Positions 19,733 to 28,096 of a stretch of 35,053 nt of DNA are shown here, in pieces. The notes below the pieces were generated by a model, which saw nothing but the letters and a program-made list of their open reading frames with translations, was not told where the DNA came from and searched no databases. The translations under genes were made by a program, and so were the position numbers. The stretch's first letter is position 1, and the number at the start of each line of letters is the position of its first letter. The DNA comes from a virus, in the IMG/VR virus record IMGVR_UViG_3300049830_000133, positions 1 through 35,053 of that record; one strand, 5' to 3'.

Positions 19733-21217
19733 ATGTTCAGAAGGCCAGGAGCAAAGGGGCCGGGCCTTCATCCGTGGCTGGTACAGCGCACGGGCACGCA
19801 GCCTGCGGCGACTTCCCCCGGTGGGGTTGAGTACCAGTACGGCTCGCACGAAGCGGCCATCAAGGGCTCTGTTGCAGCCGGATACGGTCTGGTATTCGGC
19901 GCAGCCATTGCGCTGTTCGCGGCTCCTGCGGTTGTCAGGCCGGCCAAGTTCGTCCAAACGGTTCCGCAAGAGCCGACGTATCAGGCCAGCTACGTCAATG
20001 CGCCTAGCCCCGCCCTATACGCGGTAGCCGCCAAGCCGGTCATCCACTCGATACTGGGTCAGGGTCAGGAGAACCTAGAGCAGCGGGGCAGCGCAACGTA
20101 TGGCATCCAGCAGGCCCAACGGCCTGTGTTCGGTACCATACAGACCGTCCCGCAGCAGTCGCCAGAGCAGGCCCCCAGTGCGGTCTACACGACCACGACG
20201 CGACTCCAGAGGCCCCTGTTCGGGCAGGTACTGACCGCCCCACAAGCGGATCTGTCGAATAACGCATCGGCCACTTACCGGGCACAAATTGTCCCGGTAA
20301 CTGCCGGATCCCCCGTCATAGCGTCGATTCTCGGCTCTAGCCAGCAGGATTTGACCCAACAGGGCAGCGTGGTATTCCACCTGCCACCAGCCCAGCGGCC
20401 GCTATTCACGGCAATCCTGACGGCCCCGCAAACGGATCAGACGCAGCCGGGTTCTGTGATCTATGGACTGGCCCCGCAGCCGGTTGCAGCGACACCTGCA
20501 CTGCGTCCGTGGCTCCAGACATGGCCTCAGGAGAGCCAGCAACAGGCCCCCTCAGCGGTTTACGCGCAGACCCCGCCCACGGTAGCCCCGCAGGTACCGG
20601 GCCTCACTACGGCGATCCTGACAGCCGCTGAATGGCCACAGATAGGGCCGTCGAGCGTCCAGACAACTAACATACCGTTGGCGCTGGCGGCTCCTGCCCT
20701 GAAGGGCTCAATTGGGACGCAGGCAGAACAGCCACAACCGGTCCCGTCGTGGTCGCTGGTCAACACGGCGATCCTGCCCAGCTTCGTTGCGGGTATACCC
20801 CCGCTCACGACATGGATACAGACGATCCCGCAGGATCAGGGACTGTATGACGTCAATGCAAGCGTCGTGCAGACGCCGACGGCTGCGAACATCCCTGATA
20901 CGCCCCCGCCAGTGGCGGGCAGCAATCCAGGCGACGGGGTGGGCGGGTCAGGCGGAGATCAGTACCCTGACCTGAATAGTCGGTACAACACCCGCGAATC
21001 AGCCCGATTTGAATTTGCCAAGAAATCGCGTACAGTCCCCGATGTTGTCGTCACGTTAGGCGACAATGCAGCGCAAACCGCTGAAGTCGCCATCAATGAA
21101 GTTCCACGAACTTCGCTGTCTGACGACGATCTGGCTGTGATGCTGCTACTGGGTGTCCAAGTCAGTGAAATCAGGCGGGATGATGACGATGAGGCCATCA
21201 CAGTGCTGCTGATATGA
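19733..21217 (+). CDS. Repeat protein, about ten ~31-residue units plus C-terminal domain, 494 aa
   Basis: A 494-residue Pro/Gln/Ala-rich protein. From about residue 69 to 384 it is made of roughly ten degenerate units of 29-34 residues with consensus RPhh..IhT.PQ....Q.sSs.Y, for example RPVFGTIQTVPQQSPEQAPS then AVY, and RPLFTAILTAPQTDQTQPGS then VIY. The N-terminus (GLHPWLVQRTGTQPAATSPG) looks like one more unit. A Gly-rich linker (about 397-412) leads to a C-terminal charged domain ending SEIRRDDDDEAITVLLI. No enzyme motif, signal peptide or coiled coil is visible; one hydrophobic stretch (about 50-68) could be a membrane-active segment. It may be a beta-type fibre or linker in the virion. 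I do not recognise a family. Confidence 0.7.
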   Translation: MFRRPGAKGPGLHPWLVQRTGTQPAATSPGGVEYQYGSHEAAIKGSVAAGYGLVFGAAIALFAAPAVVRPAKFVQTVPQEPTYQASYVNAPSPALYAVAAKPVIHSILGQGQENLEQRGSATYGIQQAQRPVFGTIQTVPQQSPEQAPSAVYTTTTRLQRPLFGQVLTAPQADLSNNASATYRAQIVPVTAGSPVIASILGSSQQDLTQQGSVVFHLPPAQRPLFTAILTAPQTDQTQPGSVIYGLAPQPVAATPALRPWLQTWPQESQQQAPSAVYAQTPPTVAPQVPGLTTAILTAAEWPQIGPSSVQTTNIPLALAAPALKGSIGTQAEQPQPVPSWSLVNTAILPSFVAGIPPLTTWIQTIPQDQGLYDVNASVVQTPTAANIPDTPPPVAGSNPGDGVGGSGGDQYPDLNSRYNTRESARFEFAKKSRTVPDVVVTLGDNAAQTAEVAINEVPRTSLSDDDLAVMLLLGVQVSEIRRDDDDEAITVLLI

Positions 21218-21558
21218 GCCGTAAAACTTACCGCTGGATCGACGGGGTTCTTACCCTTGTCGCGGTAGATGGGCGCTACTTCGACGAAAATAGTCCCAAA
21301 TCGGCCACTATCCAGCCTGACATTCCGGGTTACGTCTCACCCGTGACGGGCCAGTGGATTGAGGGGCGGAAAGCCCGTCGTGAGGATCTACGCCGCACCG
21401 GATCCCGCCCCTATGAGGGCCGGGTGGCTGAAGAAGCCGAAGCTGCCAAGTACCGCGCCGAACAAGAGCGGAAAACTGATCAACTGGCCGAACGGATGGC
21501 TCACAGAGCCTGGGCGGAAGCGCCTGAATCCGTTCGTCGTGTATTCCGATCCAAGTAA
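21214..21558 (+). CDS. Conserved podovirus head-region protein, 114 aa
   Basis: A 114-residue protein starting in an ATGA overlap. It begins MSRKTYRWIDGVLTLVAVDG and has PDIPGYVSPVTGQWIEGRKA followed by REDLRRTGSRPYEG, then a charged helical end (EEAEAAKYRAEQERKTDQLA). The block GYxSPVTGxWIEGRxARREDL recurs, from memory, in proteins coded just before scaffold genes of phages with this gene order. An assembly role is plausible; biochemistry is unknown. Confidence 0.75.
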   Translation: MSRKTYRWIDGVLTLVAVDGRYFDENSPKSATIQPDIPGYVSPVTGQWIEGRKARREDLRRTGSRPYEGRVAEEAEAAKYRAEQERKTDQLAERMAHRAWAEAPESVRRVFRSK

Positions 21559-21569
21559 GGGAAAACCCC

Positions 21570-22757
21570 ATGGCCGCTGAAGAACTGTCCATCGATGACG
21601 AGTTGCGCGCTGAGTACAAACGTATCTATGAGGGCAAGACGGACGAGCCTGAGCCGACACCGGATCCTGAACCGGCACCGGCAGAAACACAGGCTGAACT
21701 GCCCCTAGATGAGCCTGCTCCCCGCGCACCCGATGGCAAGTTCCTCAGTCGCACCAAGCAAGAGCCCCCGGCACAAGCCAAGGCAACCACGGCCCCGGCA
21801 GATCCTCCCGCTACCCCTGCCGAAGTGCCTCCCACCGCCGACGCACAACCGGGGGCTCTTGCACCCCCTGCTGACGCCCCTGCCCGGGACATCAATCGGG
21901 CTCCCAGTTCATGGAAGCCGGCGGCCAAGGCCACCTGGGACAAGCTGCCGCCTGAAATCCGTGCCGAAGTGCATCGCCGGGAAGCCGACTTCCTGAAAGG
22001 CCAGTCCAGCCTCCTGCCCGATGCTGAAATGGGCCGCACCCTGCGGCAGGTCATTGAACCCTACCGGATGCTGATCGATTCAGAGGGCAGTACGGCTGAA
22101 AAAGCCATCGGGGAACTGTTCCGAACGGCCTCCATCCTGCGCATGGGCACGCCCCAGCAGAAGTTCCAGACCCTATCGGCCATTGCCCAGCAGTATGGGA
22201 TCCAGCCCCCCCAAGGGCAGCAGACCCCGCCACCCGCAGATCCTAACCAGCCGGCCCCGAACTACGACCCGCGTGTGGACGGTCTGATGCGCCAGCTCCA
22301 GCAGCAGCAGCTCCAGCAGCAACAGGAGCAGCAGCAGCGGGCGAGCGCGGCCCAGCGGGAAGTGGAATCCGTCGCCACGGCATGGATTGCCGAAGCGGAT
22401 CCGACGGGCAAGCCCCTGCGTCCGTATCTGGACAATGTGATGGATGGCATGAACGTGCGTGTTCCACAGATTCGCGCGTCCAACCCTTCCCTATCGCACA
22501 AAGAAGTGCTACAAACGGCGTACGAGCAGGAAATTTGGGCGCACCCCGAAATCCGGCCCATTTTGTTGAAAGAGCAGCAGGAGGCTGCTCAGGCTAGAAG
22601 CCGCACTGAGAACCAGGAGCGGGTAAACCTTGCCAGAAAAGCGACTAGCGTGAACGTCCCCCGTAGGGGTTCGTCCCTCGCCCCGGCTAAACCCGGAACG
22701 ATCGATGACACCATCCGAGAGACAGCACGCGCACTGGGAATGATTACCTCGCAATAA
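21570..22757 (+). CDS. Scaffolding protein, 395 aa
   Basis: A 395-residue acidic, Pro/Ala/Gln-rich protein just before the coat gene, the normal place for a scaffold. Residues 1-110 are disordered (EPEPTPDPEPAPAETQ); 110-200 are helical (WKPAAKATWDKLPPEIRAEV, HRREADFLKGQ); 225-265 contain Pro linkers and a Gln run (QQQQLQQQQEQQQRAS). The C-terminal third is helical with DDTIRETARALGM at the very end. Long helices, charge and lack of a compact fold fit a protein that guides coat assembly and leaves or is cleaved. The KAxWDKLPPEIRAEVxRRE block is, from memory, common in such proteins. Confidence 0.8.
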   Translation: MAAEELSIDDELRAEYKRIYEGKTDEPEPTPDPEPAPAETQAELPLDEPAPRAPDGKFLSRTKQEPPAQAKATTAPADPPATPAEVPPTADAQPGALAPPADAPARDINRAPSSWKPAAKATWDKLPPEIRAEVHRREADFLKGQSSLLPDAEMGRTLRQVIEPYRMLIDSEGSTAEKAIGELFRTASILRMGTPQQKFQTLSAIAQQYGIQPPQGQQTPPPADPNQPAPNYDPRVDGLMRQLQQQQLQQQQEQQQRASAAQREVESVATAWIAEADPTGKPLRPYLDNVMDGMNVRVPQIRASNPSLSHKEVLQTAYEQEIWAHPEIRPILLKEQQEAAQARSRTENQERVNLARKATSVNVPRRGSSLAPAKPGTIDDTIRETARALGMITSQ

Positions 22758-22772
22758 CCTGGAGTTCTCACC

Positions 22773-23774
22773 ATGCCAGCAGGCATCAGTTCAATCTTCA
22801 CCACGTGGTCGGAGCTTGCTTCCACCACGTTCCGCAAGCACAGCAGCGATGTGGCTGATAACGTCAGCAAGCACAATGCGCTGTATCGTCGCATCTCATC
22901 CAAGGGTCGCATTCGTACGGAAGATGGTGGCCTGTCCATCGTCTCCCCGCTCGAATATGCGAGCAACAGCACGTACCAGCGCTACTCGGGCTTCGATGCG
23001 CTGAGCATCAACGCGGTCGATGTGCTGACGGCTGCCGAGTACCAGTGGCGTCAGGTCGCCGTGAACGTGGCCGCATCCGGTCTGGAACTGCGCACGAACA
23101 TGGGTGAGTCGCGCATCATCAACTTCACGAAGGCGAAGATTCGCAATGCGATGAACTCCTTCAAGAACGGTCTGTCCACCGACGTTTATTCGGACGGTAC
23201 GGCCAGCAACCAGATCAACGGCCTTCAGGCCCTGATTGCGGATGCGGGCACCGGCACGGTCGGCCAGATCAACTCCAGCACGTTCCCGTTCTGGCAGAAC
23301 ATCGTCCAGTCGGCGGCTGCCCCCCTTCAGGGTGGTGGCGCGATTACGGTGTCGGCCACGACGTTCGAATCGCTGATGGCCCCGCTGTACTACAAGCTCA
23401 CTCGCGGTACCGACCAGCCGGACGTGATTGTCCTGTCGGACGATTACTACACGTTCTTCGAGCAGAGTCAGGTGTCCCTGAAGCGGTACACGAACGATGC
23501 GAGCGAGACCGATTCGTACAACGGTACGGCCGGCTTCGTCTCGCTCAAGTACAAGGGCGCTGATGTGTTCTTCGACTCGTCCGGTGGCATCCCCGCCGCT
23601 CACGGGTACTTCATCAACACCGACTACATGGAACTGGTTGTTCATCGTGATGCCAACATCACGCTGATGGATCAGCTCCAGAGCGTCAACCAGGACGCTG
23701 TGGTCATCCCGGTGCTGTGGATGGGCAACCTCGTTTGCTCAAACCGCTCGCTCCAGGGCGTTCAGAAAGCCTAA
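22773..23774 (+). CDS. Major capsid protein (HK97 fold expected), 333 aa
   Basis: GGAG 9 nt before ATG 22773 and the place after the scaffold mark this as the coat gene. The 333-residue product has the usual plan of compact HK97-fold coats of this phage group: an N-terminal helix (FTTWSELASTTFRKHSSDVA), an extended arm with RISSKGRIRTEDGGLSIVSP, a spine helix region (RIINFTKAKIRNAMNSFKNG), a P-domain strand block, and a C-terminal strand set (ADVFFDSSGGIPAAHGYFIN, YMELVVHRDANITLMDQLQS). Size matches the coat of BPP-1-like podoviruses. No protease domain is fused. Coat proteins dominate codon use: this gene is strongly biased to C/G third positions. Confidence 0.85.
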   Translation: MPAGISSIFTTWSELASTTFRKHSSDVADNVSKHNALYRRISSKGRIRTEDGGLSIVSPLEYASNSTYQRYSGFDALSINAVDVLTAAEYQWRQVAVNVAASGLELRTNMGESRIINFTKAKIRNAMNSFKNGLSTDVYSDGTASNQINGLQALIADAGTGTVGQINSSTFPFWQNIVQSAAAPLQGGGAITVSATTFESLMAPLYYKLTRGTDQPDVIVLSDDYYTFFEQSQVSLKRYTNDASETDSYNGTAGFVSLKYKGADVFFDSSGGIPAAHGYFINTDYMELVVHRDANITLMDQLQSVNQDAVVIPVLWMGNLVCSNRSLQGVQKA

Positions 23775-23789
23775 CAGGAGCAATCAAAC

Positions 23790-24506
23790 ATGGCATGGGC
23801 AACTATTTCCCCTCTCGCTGGCACGCAGCCACAGGGCGATTTCTTCGTCTCCAGCACCGTTCAGGCGGCTCCGCTGGGCGAGACGATCACGGCTGTCGAT
23901 CCCTTTTGGGGCACCGGCACGTTCGTGTACGTCAAGTCCACGGCTGCGATCCTGAAGGGTTCGCTGGTCATCTGGGACGAGCTGTATCAGGCAGTTCTAC
24001 TGCCGAACACGGCCAACCAGGGTTTCGGCTTCGGCGTGGCGATGTATCCGGCCGCTTCCAGTAACTTCTTCTGGGCGCAGGTGGCGGGTCGTGCAGTGTA
24101 TGCAACGAACGCGACTGTTGCTGCGGATGCGGCTATCGGTATCGGTGCGGCCGGCATTGCCGGTACGAACTCGGCTGGCAAGCAGTTGCTGGGCGTTCGT
24201 AACCGCGTGGCCGCGACTGCGACCATCGTCAAGAATGCCACGACCGTGACGAATTCGTCGGTGCTGCTGTTCACCAGCGGCTATGACGGCTTCTTCCTCG
24301 GTATGGCTGTCACGGGCACCGGTATCCCGGCCTCGTCCGTGGTGGCTGCGATGGATCCTGATGGCAAGCGCCTGTCCATCGGTTCTGCCATCGGCACCAT
24401 CGACAAGCTGGCAACTGCGACGGGTTCGGCTGCGATGACCGGTACCTATACGGGCTTCGGGTCTGGCATTCTCATCGCCCCGACGGCTCAGGGCGCGATC
24501 ACGTGA
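23790..24506 (+). CDS. Capsid-associated (cement or decoration) candidate, 238 aa
   Basis: AGGAG 10 nt before ATG 23790; directly after the coat gene. The 238-residue Ala/Gly/Thr/Val-rich protein is strand-rich (FVYVKSTAAILKGSLVIWDE, GFGFGVAMYPAASSNFFWAQ). Its second half has a regular sheet with TNSSVLLFTSGYDGFFLGMA and TGTYTGFGSG. Proteins in this place in related phages coat or stabilise the head. A terminator follows, so coat and this gene can be made in excess over the tail genes. Exact role not proven. Confidence 0.65.
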   Translation: MAWATISPLAGTQPQGDFFVSSTVQAAPLGETITAVDPFWGTGTFVYVKSTAAILKGSLVIWDELYQAVLLPNTANQGFGFGVAMYPAASSNFFWAQVAGRAVYATNATVAADAAIGIGAAGIAGTNSAGKQLLGVRNRVAATATIVKNATTVTNSSVLLFTSGYDGFFLGMAVTGTGIPASSVVAAMDPDGKRLSIGSAIGTIDKLATATGSAAMTGTYTGFGSGILIAPTAQGAIT

Positions 24507-24512
24507 TCCATG

Positions 24513-24543
24513 GGGGCTGGGACTACACCAGCCCCTTTCTTTC
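24513..24543 (+). terminator. Rho-independent terminator after the coat/decoration genes
   Basis: A perfect 8-bp stem GGGGCTGG (24513-24520) and CCAGCCCC (24528-24535) encloses loop GACTACA and is followed by TTTCTTTC. It lies in the middle of the late gene run and probably reduces, rather than stops, transcription into the neck and tail genes. Confidence 0.85.
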
Positions 24544-24564
24544 GGCCAGTAGGAGAAAACCTCC

Positions 24565-25197
24565 GTGTTGAATATTCCTGTTTCGTTTGACAAGCGTCCT
24601 CCGTTCGTTCGTTTCGAGGAACGTGAGTACGGTCGGAATGTCGAGGCCAGTGAGGCTGCCGGCAGGCCGATTCCGAAGATCGTGGTGATGGCCTGTATCA
24701 CCCCGTTCGCCAGCAAGGACTGCATTGAGAAGCCCGCGACTGAGTGGCTTGAGCAGATCCGTGGAAAGGCGGCGAAGGGTGAGTATCCGGCTGAGTGGGC
24801 AGTGGGCTTTCAGAACCAGTACAACGAGTACCTGAAAGGCAACGAACTGCCGCGTGAGGGCACGCCGATTGTGACTTGGCAGATGCTGACCAAGGAACAG
24901 CAGATGCGCCTGAAGTCACTGGACATCACGACGGTGGAGGATCTTGCCCTCATACCCGATAACGGGCTGGGCATGATCGGACTGGATGGCCGGGTGATGC
25001 GCGATACGGCACGCTCGTGGATTGCAGAGGCCAAGGACAAGGGTGTCGTGGCCCAGGAACTGAACAAGGCGAATGCCAAGATCACTGAGCAGGCCGAGCA
25101 GATTGCTCGGCTCACTCAGCGACTGGACGAATTCATGCAGGGGACTGCCCCTGAGAAGCGCGGGCCGGGCCGTCCCCGGAAGGACGAGGCGGCGTAA
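24565..25197 (+). CDS. Hypothetical late protein with coiled coil and AT-hook-like tail, 210 aa
   Basis: GTG 24565 with AGGAG 9 nt upstream. Residues 1-130 form a globular part (FDKRPPFVRFEEREYGRNVE, KIVVMACITPFASKDCIEKP). Residues 115-150 contain a helix-hairpin-like unit (LKSLDITTVEDLALIPDNGL) as in small DNA-binding folds. Then comes a coiled coil (AQELNKANAKITEQAEQIAR) and an end with KRGPGRPRKDEAA. GRPRK is the core of an AT-hook, which binds the minor groove. It is placed between coat and head-tail genes, so it may touch packaged DNA. From memory, phage proteins of this plan are annotated only as hypothetical. Confidence 0.65.
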   Translation: MLNIPVSFDKRPPFVRFEEREYGRNVEASEAAGRPIPKIVVMACITPFASKDCIEKPATEWLEQIRGKAAKGEYPAEWAVGFQNQYNEYLKGNELPREGTPIVTWQMLTKEQQMRLKSLDITTVEDLALIPDNGLGMIGLDGRVMRDTARSWIAEAKDKGVVAQELNKANAKITEQAEQIARLTQRLDEFMQGTAPEKRGPGRPRKDEAA

Positions 25198-25214
25198 CAT
25201 GAGAGGGCGGCTGA

Positions 25215-25940
25215 ATGTCACTATTGTCGATCGTGCAGGCAGCCGCCCCCCGTTTCGGTCTGGCCATCCCCAATACGGCAGCCAGTAGCAGCGACCAGAA
25301 CATTCAGCAGATGGTGGCCTTCGCAAACGAGGAAGGCCAGGAACTCGCCGCCGCCCATCCATGGCAGGCGCTGCGGTATGAATCGAATTTCACGACGCTG
25401 GCGGCTGAGAATCAGGGCAAGATTGCCACGATCTGTACGACTGCGAACCCGCAGGCCCCGTTCCAGACGATTGTGAACGAGACGATCTGGAACCGCAGCC
25501 AGCGTCGGCCCATCTTCGGCCCCAAGTCTCCTGCTGAGTGGCAGCAGTTGAAGGCCCAATTCGTACAGGGCCCGTGGTATCAGTACGTGATCCGGGGTGG
25601 CAGCATCCTGTTCACCCCTATCGCCACCGCAGGCCAGTCCTGTTATTTCGAGTACATCACCAGCGCATGGGCGACCAATGCGGCCGGGACCACGGGCAAG
25701 TCCGTGATGACGGCGGATGATGATGTCGCGGTACTCGATGAGCGCCTGATTACACTGGGCTGCATCTGGCGGTTCCAGCAGGCGAAGGGCCTGGACTACA
25801 CCATCAGCTTTGAGAAGTACGATTCTGCCGTCAAGGATGCACAGGCCAAGGACGGGGGTGCGGCCACCCTGAATCTGAAGGGGTACAACACCAGCGTGTA
25901 CCCGGGTACACTAGTTCCGAGCGGGAACTGGACTTTGTGA
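25215..25940 (+). CDS. Head-tail connector / packaged-DNA stabilisation protein, gp4-like, 241 aa
   Basis: A 241-residue protein starting MSLLSIVQAAAPRFGLAIPN. It then has a helical part with IQQMVAFANEEGQELAAAHP WQ (about 32-53), a strand block (IRGGSILFTPIATAGQSCYF) and an end helix pair. The order (short N-terminal helix, ANEEGxELAxxxxWQxL, then a beta domain with EYITSAWA) is that of the head-completion protein below the portal in podoviruses, like P22 gp4. It should plug or extend the portal after packaging. The HNH gene now lies between it and the next neck gene. Confidence 0.8.
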   Translation: MSLLSIVQAAAPRFGLAIPNTAASSSDQNIQQMVAFANEEGQELAAAHPWQALRYESNFTTLAAENQGKIATICTTANPQAPFQTIVNETIWNRSQRRPIFGPKSPAEWQQLKAQFVQGPWYQYVIRGGSILFTPIATAGQSCYFEYITSAWATNAAGTTGKSVMTADDDVAVLDERLITLGCIWRFQQAKGLDYTISFEKYDSAVKDAQAKDGGAATLNLKGYNTSVYPGTLVPSGNWTL

Positions 25941-25957
25941 TGTACCGGATATACAAT
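25929..25957 (+). promoter_or_regulatory. Candidate promoter of the second HNH gene
   Basis: TGGACT (25929-25934), a 17-bp spacer and TACAAT (25952-25957, 5/6) point at ATG 25965, which lies 7 nt beyond and lacks a Shine-Dalgarno. The -35 overlaps the end of the connector gene. A private promoter would let this selfish gene be read independently of the late operon. Confidence 0.5.
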
Positions 25958-25964
25958 TCGGTGC

Positions 25965-26525
25965 ATGAAACTCACAGCATCGGAGCGCACCCGTCTGTGG
26001 CGCATAGCGAACCCGGAAAAACTTGCCGAGCAACGCAAACGCGAGGCAGAACGGGAAAAGAATTTGGAAGTGAAAGCCAAGCGGAGAGCGTATCGCTTAG
26101 CTCATCGACGCAAGCCGGAAGTGAAAGAGCGGATTGCGAAAAGGAAAACTCTCTGGATGCAGAAACCAGAGAACAAAGCGTACTACTTGCAGTATTACCG
26201 AGACAAAAACGACCAGTACCCATGGCTGATGCTAATAGCCAAAGCGAAATTCAGGTGCAAAACCGTTGGCCTGGAATATTCGCTCTCCAAGGAATGGGCT
26301 ACAGCAATGTGGGATGGGAAATGTTCTGTGACTGGCTTGCCATTCTCAAGGGGAAATGGCCGCACTCACATTCTGTCTCCTTCTCTAGATCGGATCGACT
26401 CATCCAAGGGTTACACACCGGAGAACTGCCGGTTCGTCTGCTGGGGGATCAATCGATTCAAGGGCGAGGATTCGGACGCAGACATGATCTTGCTTGCTCG
26501 CGCAATGCTGGAGCGGCTTGAGTAA
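25965..26525 (+). CDS. HNH homing-type endonuclease, 186 aa
   Basis: A 186-residue protein. Residues 1-75 are very basic, Lys/Arg/Glu-rich helix (KRREAEREK-like, VKAKRRAYRLAHRRKPEVKE), likely a DNA-binding arm. The HNH core follows: CSVTGLPF (near 118-125), SPSLDRIDSSKGYTPENCRF with the catalytic D-R-I-D and the N-x-x-F of the last helix, then VCWGINRFKG. It is AT-richer than its neighbours and sits between two neck genes that are usually adjacent, like a free-standing homing endonuclease. Its stop overlaps the next start (TAATG). ATG 25965 has no Shine-Dalgarno but a promoter-like motif 7 nt upstream. Confidence 0.82.
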   Translation: MKLTASERTRLWRIANPEKLAEQRKREAEREKNLEVKAKRRAYRLAHRRKPEVKERIAKRKTLWMQKPENKAYYLQYYRDKNDQYPWLMLIAKAKFRCKTVGLEYSLSKEWATAMWDGKCSVTGLPFSRGNGRTHILSPSLDRIDSSKGYTPENCRFVCWGINRFKGEDSDADMILLARAMLERLE

Positions 26526-28096
26526 TGTTCGGCCTCTCACAAACAGATCGCGCCAAGAAATTCCAGCTTCGTACGCAGAAGTCTGGGACGGCCTCTGTCC
26601 CCGCCTGTGTCGGTGGCTGGAATGCGCGTGACTCGCTGGCGAACATGCCAGAGACGGATGCAGTCAGTCTCATCAACTGGTTCCCGACCCCGGCCGATGT
26701 CGGTGTGCGCAAGGGGTTCAGTAATTGGGTGACGGGGTTCTCCAATGCGGTCGAAACCCTCATGCTCTATGAGGGAGACACGCAGGAGAAACTGTTCGCA
26801 GCGGCTGGTACGTCCTTCTTCGATGCGACCAGCCCGGGTGCTGTCGGTGCGGCTGTCCAGACGGGCCTGACCAATGCCCAGTGGATTCATACGAACTTCA
26901 CCACGACGGGTGGTGTTCGGTATCTGGTGGCCGTGAACGGGGCAGACAAGCTCCGGCTGTGGAACGGGGCGGCATGGATTGCGGTGGATGGCGCATCGAC
27001 ACCGGCCATTACTGGCATTACGACCACGGCGATCAATTACGTCACCACCCACAAGTCTCGCTTGTGGGTGACGATCAAGAACACCATGGAAGTGTGGTAC
27101 TCGCCGGTGGGTGGGTTCGGAGCATTCCTGCTCATGGACCTGCGGCCCGTGTTCAAACGAGGCGGAACCATCACGGCAGTCGAAACATGGTCGCTCGATG
27201 GCGGCTATGGCATGGACGATCATCTGGTGTTCATGTCCAGCAACGGCGAGATTGCCGTATATCGCGGCACTGACCCGTCAAGTGCCAACACCTGGAGCAT
27301 GGTGGGTCTGTATTACTTCTCAACCCCTATTGGCAAGAAGCCTCTGTACAAGTTCGGTGGAGACCTGCTGGTGCTGTGTTTCGATGGCATGTTGCCTCTT
27401 GCCCAGTCCTTGCAGTCCTCGCGGGTCAATACACAATCGGCCCTGACGGACAAGATCCAGTATTACCTGGCGAATCAGATTTCCAGCACGTTCACGACGT
27501 ATGGCTGGCAGATGACCAGCACGCCGACTGAAAATGCGCTGCTCATTAACGTTCCGACCTCGACCACGAATGTGTTTGAGCAGTATGTGATGAACACCAT
27601 CACAGGCGCGTGGTGCCGGTTTCAGGGCTGGAACGCCCGCTGTTGGGAGACTTGGAAGGACCAGCAGTATTTCGGCACAGGCACGGCGGTGTGCAAGGCA
27701 TTTGACACGTTCTCTGATGGTGGAACGTCCATCAATACAGACATGAAAACGGCGTTCAACTACTTCGGCACTCGCGGGCAGTTGAAGCAGTGGACCATGT
27801 GCCGCCCGATCTTTCAGGCCGATGGCAGCAACGGTGCGCTGTATGGCCTGAATGTCGATTTCGCAGATGACCTGCCTACAGGATCCCCCTCATTCACGAT
27901 GTCTACCGCCGCTGCATGGGATGCGGGTGTGTGGGACAGCAGTGTGTGGGGCGGGTCACTGGCCGTCCAGAAGCAGTGGCAGTACCTGTCGGGATTGGGC
28001 TACTGCGCAGCCTTCCGCATGACCACTCAGTCCAATGGCACCCAGTTGCGACTGTCCAGCGTGGACTATGTGCTGAAAACGGGCGGTGTCCTGTGA
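26525..28096 (+). CDS. Neck/tail hub protein, gp10-like DNA stabilisation, 523 aa
   Basis: Starts at ATG 26525 in a TAATG junction with the HNH gene. The 523-residue product opens with SVPACVGGWNARDSLANMPE, then TDAVSLINWFPTPADVGVRK, the usual entry of the podovirus tail-hub/stabilisation family (P22 gp10 type), in which GGxNxRDxLAxMPxxDAxxLxNxxP is conserved. The rest is a beta-propeller-like series of strands (YLVAVNGADKLRLWNG; SSNGEIAVYRG; DLLVLCFDGMLPLAQS). It should form the ring under the connector and hold the fibre. Confidence is high for the role class. Confidence 0.82.
   Translation: MFGLSQTDRAKKFQLRTQKSGTASVPACVGGWNARDSLANMPETDAVSLINWFPTPADVGVRKGFSNWVTGFSNAVETLMLYEGDTQEKLFAAAGTSFFDATSPGAVGAAVQTGLTNAQWIHTNFTTTGGVRYLVAVNGADKLRLWNGAAWIAVDGASTPAITGITTTAINYVTTHKSRLWVTIKNTMEVWYSPVGGFGAFLLMDLRPVFKRGGTITAVETWSLDGGYGMDDHLVFMSSNGEIAVYRGTDPSSANTWSMVGLYYFSTPIGKKPLYKFGGDLLVLCFDGMLPLAQSLQSSRVNTQSALTDKIQYYLANQISSTFTTYGWQMTSTPTENALLINVPTSTTNVFEQYVMNTITGAWCRFQGWNARCWETWKDQQYFGTGTAVCKAFDTFSDGGTSINTDMKTAFNYFGTRGQLKQWTMCRPIFQADGSNGALYGLNVDFADDLPTGSPSFTMSTAAAWDAGVWDSSVWGGSLAVQKQWQYLSGLGYCAAFRMTTQSNGTQLRLSSVDYVLKTGGVL

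Noticed and set aside
21108-21125. Inverted GAAGTTCCACGAACTTC near the end of the repeat protein gene, considered as a second parS
   Set aside because: The CACGTG centre is missing, so it does not fit parS; it is probably a coding coincidence.
22896-23645. 249-codon minus-strand frame in the coat gene
   Set aside because: Antisense shadow created by the strong codon bias of the coat gene.
26537-27223. 228-codon minus-strand frame
   Set aside because: Opposite the tail-hub gene, whose N-terminal family motif is clear; no start signals.
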